Origin: Saprospiraceae bacterium
GTDB taxonomy: Bacteria; Bacteroidota; Bacteroidia; Chitinophagales; Saprospiraceae
NCBI GenBank assembly: GCA_026989035.1
Contig: JALSKB010000212.1
Span: forward strand, 1 to 36,594
Direction of reading: 5' to 3'
Length of the DNA: 36,594 nucleotides
Below are positions 31,801 through 36,594 of this stretch, piece by piece. The notes under the pieces were generated by a model. It ran no database searches. It was not told the DNA's origin and saw only the letters and a list, made by a program, of their open reading frames with translations. Position 1 is the first letter of the stretch, and each line of letters begins with the position of its first letter. The translations under genes were made by a program, and so were the position numbers.

Positions 31801-34486
31801 CTATGCCGGCTATCCCTGGTTCAGCGAAGATGGCCTGGCCGATGCCAGCGGGAGCAGCATGCTCAGCATCAATACCTCAAAAGACCGCTTCCAAACCGGA
31901 GAAGAAATTGAAATCAACATTCCCGCAGCAAACAACAGCCGCTTATTGCTTTCCCTCGAGAACGGAAACGGGGTATTGCAAGCTCGCTGGTATGGACTAC
32001 AGGCAGGTAACAACACCATCCGCTTTAAAGCAACGGCCGAAATGAGCCCGACCATCTATGCCTTTGCCACCCTCATCCAGCCCCATGCTCAAACCGAAAA
32101 CGACCGTCCCATACGCATGTACGGTGTAGTACCTATTCAGGTAGAAGAGCCTTCCAGTCGGTTGCATCCCCAAATACAAACAGCTGAAGAGTACCGCCCC
32201 AACAGCGCCATAAAAATCACTGTCTCCGAAGCTGACGGACGTCCCATGGCCTATACCCTGGCCGTGGTGGATGAAGGCTTACTCGATCTAACCAATTTCA
32301 AAACCCCAGACCCCCGGGATGGCTTCTACGCCAAAGAAGGCCTTGGCGTAAAGACCTTTGACTTGTATGACTACGTGCTCGGAGCCTACAGCAACAAGAT
32401 TAACCGTCTGCTCAGCGTAGGGGGAGACGGCGATCTCCCCCCCAGGCCTGAGGGCGACAAAAAAGCCAATCGGTTCAAACCCGTTGTCCTTCATCTCGGT
32501 CCGTTTCAGCTCCAAAAAGGACAAAAAACCACCCATACTCTTCGACTACCCAATTACCTGGGTTCGGTACGGGTCATGCTCGTAGCTGCATCCGCTGACG
32601 AAAAAGCCTACGGCCATGCCGAAAAAACAGTACCCGTTCGCCAGGAACTGATGGTGCTGGCCAGCCTGCCCCGCGTATTAGGGCCAGGAGAAGAGCTGTT
32701 TTTACCTGTCAACGTCTTCGCCATGAACGACAAGTTGCGCGCAGTAAACGTCAGCCTCAAAACCGACGGAAAGCTCATTAAAATTAAGGGGGAGCCACGA
32801 CAAAAAGTCTCCTTCTCGGCACCGGATGAGAAAATGGTGTACTTTCCCATACAAGTAGGCGAAGGCATAGGCGTGGGAAAGGTTTTGGTACTGGCCAGCG
32901 GCCATGGTTTTGAAAGCGAGCAGGAAATTGAAATCCAAGTGCGCAATCCCAATCCCTACCTCGCTCAAAGTTGGGAGCATAGCTTGAATGGCAAAGACCA
33001 GTGGAAACAAAGTTATAGCCCCATCGGCATAGCCGGCACCAACGAAATCGTTCTGGAAGCCTCTACCCTACCGCCTATCAAATTGCAACAGCATTTGAAT
33101 TACCTCATTCACTACCCCTACGGGTGTTTGGAACAAACCCTGTCAGGAGGGTTTCCCCAATTGCACCTACCGGATATCTTGGCTTTAAGCGAAGAACAAA
33201 AAGCCGAAATTTCCAAGAACATACGGGCAACCATTCAACGACTGCAAAATTTCCAGAAAAGCAACGGCTCCTTTGCGTATTGGCCCGACGGAAGCTACGA
33301 CAATCCCTGGAGCGACCTTTATGCAGGACATTTCCTACTCGAAGCACAAGACAAGGGTTATCACGTGCCTTTTGGCATGCTCAATCGATGGCTCAAGCGT
33401 CAAAAGACCCTGGCACGCAACTGGGATCCCAAACAAAACCAACTGGGTTATTACCGCTATCAAAGCGATCTGGAACAAGCTTATCGCCTCTACCTGCTGG
33501 CCTTAGCACAAAAAGCGGAAATGGGCGCTATGAATAGACTGCGCAAACTACCCGGCCTTTCGGCAAACGGGCGCTGGCGTTTGGCGGCAGCCTATGCACG
33601 CATCGGCAAGCAACAAGCCGCTGAGGCCTTAATTGATGAACTGCAACCCCAAGTATCCCCTTACAGAGAATTATCCGGAACCTTCGGATCTTCCTTGCGA
33701 GACGAAGCCCTCATTCTGGAAACCCTCACGCTATTGGACCACCGCGACCAAGCGGCTAAACTCCTAAAGCGCATGGCCGAAAAACTCAACAGTAACAACT
33801 GGTGGAGCACCCAAAGCCTGGCTTTCGCCCTGACCGCCATCAGCAAATTCGCCGGCCAAAATCTCGCCGATAATCGGCTACATTTCACTTACGCCACCAG
33901 CGGAGGCTCCGAGGAAAGCATCTCTTCCGACAAGGCCGCCATCCTCATTCGCCTTCCGGCAAAGGCAGCTAACATTACAGTGAAAAATCTGAGTGAAAAT
34001 TTGCTCTTTGTGCGCATTACAGCTACGGGGCAGCCCGCTCCAGGTGGAGAACAAGCTCAGGCTTCCAACCTGCAACTCCAAGTCGAATACACCGATTTGG
34101 AAGGCAAACCCATTGCCGCTCAAAAACTGACTCAAGGCACCGATTTCCTGGCGAAAGTAACCCTCAGACACCCGGGAGCTTTGGCACCTTTTAGCCAGTA
34201 CAGAGAACTGGCCCTGGAACAGATCTTCCCTTCCGGCTGGGAAATAGCTAATTCCCGTTTGGATCAACTGGACTACGGCCGGGAATCGCCTTTCACTTAT
34301 CGGGATATTCGAGACGATCGCGTCATCACTTTCTTTAATTTGGACGAGGGGCAACAGGCCACCTATCTGATACGTCTCACCGCAGCCTACAAAGGCAAAT
34401 TTTACCTACCGGCCACGCGCTGCAGCGCCATGTACGACAACAGCATAACGGCCAACAATCAAGGACAGTGGGTCGTCGTCGAATAG
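28877..34486 (+). CDS. Bacterial alpha-2-macroglobulin lipoprotein with thioester
   Basis: An 1869-residue lipoprotein (leader ends LVLFSC, Cys20). Bacterial alpha-2-macroglobulins trap attacking proteases in the periplasm. Domains: N-terminal macroglobulin-like domains; MG2-type segment KGYFYAERDVWRPGDSIYLH near 630; AVVDEGLLDLTNFKTPDP near 1128-1145; A2M core LPNYLGSVRVMLVAAS near 1220; and the thioester domain YPYGCLEQTLSGG, with Cys1417 and Gln1420 forming the intramolecular thioester. A helical toroid follows (NWWSTQSLAFALTAISKFA), then a C-terminal domain to the end. It is longer than the roughly 1650-residue E. coli YfhM protein. No penicillin-binding protein 1C gene is adjacent, unlike the proteobacterial arrangement. 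Confidence 0.95.
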   Translation: MYYNIRTFLNCTLLLVLFSCSQNQKQENIKIPEEAGTYIDAYTSGIISRHSDIQVHFTQAAILPDQIEQEEKRKLLSLSDGIRGKLYWENPTSLVFSPDQPLDPGKSYVATLYLSKLFPDAPRSIRQVRFSFRTRDIKMDVQPVGLQTPDPQNLSQQNWSGILYTTDQVDIDKLEQCLQATQNGQKLPVKWEHESGNVHRFVVLNIRRGEQRERVLISWNGAPVQSKDKGDLEIEVPPIGEFSLTNALVQNEPQQHFILEFSDPLLPSQDLNGLISLKNHRATHIGASPKSFNTTIESNLLYIYPTSAIVGSVEIRVEAGLQNSAGKKLKKAEKIELETTPLKPQIRISGPGNIVPDSRGLILPFEVTSLKAVELELLEIYHDNILQFLQTNSLNGSNELHRVGKIIARQKIDLQARKGELLKNGWTRYAIKLDDLIPEDSKSIYQVRLGFFPGYTTIDCDFDNDKHISYLEPTEKERKDEQGHFLSFMDNWYGIYGYYSGYWNKQEDPCEAAYYNPDHFVSRNLLASNIGLMAKKGDNGSIFCVSTDLRTALPLSGVELSLYNYQQQLLAKAQTNTEGFASFEDPAINQDAFFLVASYNQQNSYLRLTDNSSLSLSRFNTSGTKQQEGLKGYFYAERDVWRPGDSIYLHFVLQNAEKLPKQLPITFELYDARGQMREKRTTTENLKGIYPLHCKTDTDAPTGQWTAKVIAGNARFRKTLLVETIKPNRLKVSLDFGEKELTRRHEPYKGKITARWLHGAPAKNLRAVIEMQVIGSKTSFKDFPAFVFNDPLQNIPDFTPTTTLFDSYLDENGQASFSRQLIGNNGYPGMLRLRFKTRVFEQGGNFSSNTQSFNYSPYASYAGLLIPLNAYREKRLDIGKEKELSFAAVDEKGKALKNHPLKVEIYRVQWRWWWDAGQESLAQYINDSEVSPVLSTTLTTNDKGLAVWNVKIDHWGRYLVRVCDKVSGHCAGDFFYAGYPWFSEDGLADASGSSMLSINTSKDRFQTGEEIEINIPAANNSRLLLSLENGNGVLQARWYGLQAGNNTIRFKATAEMSPTIYAFATLIQPHAQTENDRPIRMYGVVPIQVEEPSSRLHPQIQTAEEYRPNSAIKITVSEADGRPMAYTLAVVDEGLLDLTNFKTPDPRDGFYAKEGLGVKTFDLYDYVLGAYSNKINRLLSVGGDGDLPPRPEGDKKANRFKPVVLHLGPFQLQKGQKTTHTLRLPNYLGSVRVMLVAASADEKAYGHAEKTVPVRQELMVLASLPRVLGPGEELFLPVNVFAMNDKLRAVNVSLKTDGKLIKIKGEPRQKVSFSAPDEKMVYFPIQVGEGIGVGKVLVLASGHGFESEQEIEIQVRNPNPYLAQSWEHSLNGKDQWKQSYSPIGIAGTNEIVLEASTLPPIKLQQHLNYLIHYPYGCLEQTLSGGFPQLHLPDILALSEEQKAEISKNIRATIQRLQNFQKSNGSFAYWPDGSYDNPWSDLYAGHFLLEAQDKGYHVPFGMLNRWLKRQKTLARNWDPKQNQLGYYRYQSDLEQAYRLYLLALAQKAEMGAMNRLRKLPGLSANGRWRLAAAYARIGKQQAAEALIDELQPQVSPYRELSGTFGSSLRDEALILETLTLLDHRDQAAKLLKRMAEKLNSNNWWSTQSLAFALTAISKFAGQNLADNRLHFTYATSGGSEESISSDKAAILIRLPAKAANITVKNLSENLLFVRITATGQPAPGGEQAQASNLQLQVEYTDLEGKPIAAQKLTQGTDFLAKVTLRHPGALAPFSQYRELALEQIFPSGWEIANSRLDQLDYGRESPFTYRDIRDDRVITFFNLDEGQQATYLIRLTAAYKGKFYLPATRCSAMYDNSITANNQGQWVVVE

Positions 34487-34529
34487 AAGCCCCTCTGCAA
34501 CACCCTAAGAGCTCCTACTCAAATAAAAG

Positions 34530-34554
34530 CCCCCAAAGGCCAAGCCTTTGGGGG
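34530..34554. terminator. Terminator hairpin between convergent A2M and ftsZ genes
   Basis: Perfect 11-bp stem CCCCCAAAGGC/GCCTTTGGGGG with loop CAA. The minus-strand side is followed by CTTTTATTTG, making it a good terminator for ftsZ; the plus side lacks a T-tract but may still stop the A2M transcript. Confidence 0.8.
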
Positions 34555-34647
34555 TACCGAAAATAGCAAGTTATGATGGCTGTAGATGCAAGTCAACCGC
34601 CAACATGAAAGGCCCTCGACGGGAGTGCAGGCACTCCCTCAGGCACC

Positions 34648-36105
34648 TCAATCGGGATTGCCCTGCAAATACGAGTTGCCTCCCTCCGTAGAGGAAAGTT
34701 TGACTTCATCGTCCTCGCCTATGCTCCAATTGGAAAGCGTGGATTTTTGCGCATCCGGCAACTCTTCCAACTTGATGCCGCGCCGCAAATAGGCCGGCTC
34801 ATTTTCCAATTCAACAACAGCGCCCGGACTTTTGAGCTTTCGGTGTAAATCTCGCAAGCGATCTTCGCTCAGGCGTTCTTTCTTTTTCTTGGCATGGAGA
34901 TGCTTTTCTTGCTCACTTTCCGACATCGCTTTTCCATCGGCCTCACCCATAGGTTGAGCGGGTTCTTCGGAAGAAGAAACGAAACGCTTGCTCATCAGAT
35001 CGGTAAACTCTATGACATTTTCGGCCAAATCGCTTTGCCCGGACAAAAATTCACCATCGCCGGTTTCCTCGTTAAGCTCATCCTCATCCTCCAAGCTAAC
35101 CACGATTTTCTGATTCTTCTTGTGCTCCACACTCAGTTGGTTTGACTGGGGTTCAAAACCCGTAGCTATTACCGTTACACTCACGCCTTCACCCAGGCTT
35201 TCATCTTTGCAATTACCCCAGATCAAGTCTGTGCTATGACCTGCTTCTTCCTGGACAAATTCCGTGATTTGGAAGATTTCATCCATGGTAATTTCCTTGG
35301 TTCCCGAGGTGATGTTCAGCAAGATGTGTTGAGCACCCCAGATGCTGTTCTCTTCCAAGAGAGGTGAGTTCAAGGCCTCATCCACAGCCCGACGAGCGCG
35401 GTTTTCGCCTTCGGCATAACCGATACCCATGATGGCTACGCCGCTATCTCGCATGACCGTATTCACGTCCTCAAAATCGACGTTCACATAGCCGGGTACA
35501 GTGATGATTTCTGCTATGCCCTTTGTCGCTGTGGTCAAAATGCCATCGGCTTGAGAAAAGGCCTCCGACAAGGGCAAATCGCCGTGAATCAACCTCAACT
35601 TATCGTTGGAGATAACGATGAGCGTATCCACATGTTTTTTCAATTCCGCCAAGCCTTCCGAGGCTTGTTGCATACGGCGACGCCCTTCAAAAGAAAAAGG
35701 AATGGTAACGATACCCACTGTGAGGATATCCATTTCCTTGGCGGTTTTGGCAATCAAGGGAGCTGCACCCGTTCCGGTTCCACCGCCCATACCTGCCGTA
35801 ACGAACAGCATGCGACAGTTACCGGCCAGATATTGCTGTACTTCATTCAGGCTCTCTTCACAAGCCAGGCGCCCCACATTGGGCTTAGAGCCTGCACCCC
35901 GGCCTTCCGTCAGGGAAGGTCCCAGTTGAATCTTAGTCGGTACAGGGCTGAGCTCCATGGCTTGGGCATCGGTATTGCAAATGGCAAAATCCACCCCTAC
36001 AATCCCGTACTTAAACATGTGATTGACGGCATTGCTACCACCACCGCCTACACCAATCACTTTTATGATCGGCCGTTCTTTATCGTCGTTGATCAAGTTA
36101 AACAT
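34648..36105 (-). CDS. ftsZ: Cell division GTPase FtsZ
   Basis: The tubulin homologue that forms the Z-ring. 485 residues. Nucleotide loop GVGGGGSNAVNHM, tubulin signature GMGGGTGTGAAP (Gly107-Gly113), and T7 loop NVDFEDVNTVM are intact. After the globular core (~315) follows a ~120-residue acidic linker, then PAYLRRGIKLEELPD (~437-451), which resembles the membrane-tether-binding peptide normally at the very end (PAFLR). A further ~35 residues end in NSYLQGNPD; this terminal extension is the usual Bacteroidota form. It starts 50 nt after ftsA. Confidence 0.98.
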   Translation of the reverse strand: MFNLINDDKERPIIKVIGVGGGGSNAVNHMFKYGIVGVDFAICNTDAQAMELSPVPTKIQLGPSLTEGRGAGSKPNVGRLACEESLNEVQQYLAGNCRMLFVTAGMGGGTGTGAAPLIAKTAKEMDILTVGIVTIPFSFEGRRRMQQASEGLAELKKHVDTLIVISNDKLRLIHGDLPLSEAFSQADGILTTATKGIAEIITVPGYVNVDFEDVNTVMRDSGVAIMGIGYAEGENRARRAVDEALNSPLLEENSIWGAQHILLNITSGTKEITMDEIFQITEFVQEEAGHSTDLIWGNCKDESLGEGVSVTVIATGFEPQSNQLSVEHKKNQKIVVSLEDEDELNEETGDGEFLSGQSDLAENVIEFTDLMSKRFVSSSEEPAQPMGEADGKAMSESEQEKHLHAKKKKERLSEDRLRDLHRKLKSPGAVVELENEPAYLRRGIKLEELPDAQKSTLSNWSIGEDDEVKLSSTEGGNSYLQGNPD

Positions 36106-36155
36106 GACGCTTATTGTTTTCTAGTTAAAAACTGTTTACGCAACTCAAGGGAGAG

Positions 36156-36594
36156 TTAAAGCTCCTCGTCCGGCTCGGTTTCAAACCATGCTTTGGTCTT
36201 TTGGAAAAGTTTCTCGTACCAGGGGCCGACATGCTGTTTCTCCTGTTCGTCTTCCTCCATGCCATTGGCTCGATGGATTGCAGGTTCTGACAATTGGAGC
36301 TTCCCCGACTCCACGGCTTCAATACCATTGAGCAGCAGGCCGATGGAAGTGGCATAGACCGGACTGCTCAGGTATTCGGCATAGCCGTGTGCCAGATGTT
36401 CGACGGGGATTCCGATGCGGGTCCCCATACCGGTGTGATAACTAGCCAGTTTCTCAATGTGTTTGAGTAAGGCCCCTCCACCTGTAAGTACGATGCCTCC
36501 GATGAGTTTGCGCTCATAGCCCGAACGTCGGATTTCCCACAAGACGTAATCAAAGATTTCTTCGACACGGGCTTGGATGATCCGAGCCAGGTTT
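36156..36594 (-). CDS. ftsA: Cell division protein FtsA (C-terminal part, runs off the window)
   Basis: About 145 C-terminal residues of the actin-like protein that tethers FtsZ to the membrane; the gene continues past 36594, so no start is visible. The adenosine motif LIGGIVLTGGGALLKHIE and the following TRIGIP..YATSIGLLLNG match FtsA. The end, WYEKLFQKTKAWFE, fits the C-terminal amphipathic membrane-targeting helix, then an acidic tail. The order ftsA-ftsZ with 50 nt between them is the conserved dcw-cluster end. Confidence 0.93.
   Translation of the reverse strand, partial: NLARIIQARVEEIFDYVLWEIRRSGYERKLIGGIVLTGGGALLKHIEKLASYHTGMGTRIGIPVEHLAHGYAEYLSSPVYATSIGLLLNGIEAVESGKLQLSEPAIHRANGMEEDEQEKQHVGPWYEKLFQKTKAWFETEPDEEL

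Overview
The window looks like chromosomal DNA from a free-living member of the Bacteroidota. Evidence: -7 promoter elements of the Bacteroidota form TAnnTTTG upstream of several genes; a TonB-dependent receptor with an N-terminal carboxypeptidase-regulatory-like domain; ASPIC/UnbV-FG-GAP and OmpA proteins of the types common in this phylum; an FtsZ whose C-terminus has the phylum's form; and an LptE of the Bacteroidota type. Placement nearer Saprospiria than Bacteroidia or Flavobacteriia is my guess from overall protein flavour, not proven. I see no phage, plasmid, transposase or CRISPR.

Layout. 1-1209: gene-free and rich in repeats. 1210-7547: TonB receptor (minus) divergent from a large calcium-type VCBS/ASPIC lipoprotein (plus). 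7588-9723: a degenerate inorganic-pyrophosphatase-like lipoprotein (minus), then a CMD-domain protein and ArsS, a two-gene arsenosugar-type pair. 9898-12856: OmpA/coiled-coil lipoprotein, a small membrane protein, a PspC-domain protein, and a divergent papain-like protein (minus). 13261-17173: thyA, a UbiD-family decarboxylase and an RsmF/NOL1-type rRNA methyltransferase, probably one operon. 17261-17412: tRNA-Thr(CGT) and tRNA-Pro(CGG). 17480-20918: unknown exported protein, BadF-type sugar kinase, kdsA, HAD phosphatase. 20971-23822 (minus): apbE, DEDDh exonuclease, and an NlpC/P60-like protein lacking its catalytic Cys and His. 23887-25131: polysaccharide flippase. 25271-27407 (minus): OmpA protein, SCP2-domain protein, lptE. 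27665-34486: fmt and a giant thioester alpha-2-macroglobulin lipoprotein. 34648-end (minus): ftsA (partial) and ftsZ.

Many of the genes serve the cell envelope: KDO synthesis (kdsA), LPS transport (lptE), glycan flipping, OmpA-type anchoring, periplasmic flavinylation (apbE), defence against foreign proteases (alpha-2-macroglobulin) and division (ftsA/ftsZ).

Two patterns stand out. First, a short hairpin motif with a GAAA loop, CATTTGCCGAAAGGCA or its compensated form CATTTGGCGAAAGCC, occurs about ten times on both strands, between genes and inside genes in several reading frames. Second, three enzyme-family proteins have lost catalytic residues (pyrophosphatase-like, NlpC/P60-like, papain-like). 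A separate ~97-bp double-hairpin repeat occurs in three intergenic gaps between 25.1 and 28.7 kb, with a partial fourth copy at 11.7 kb.
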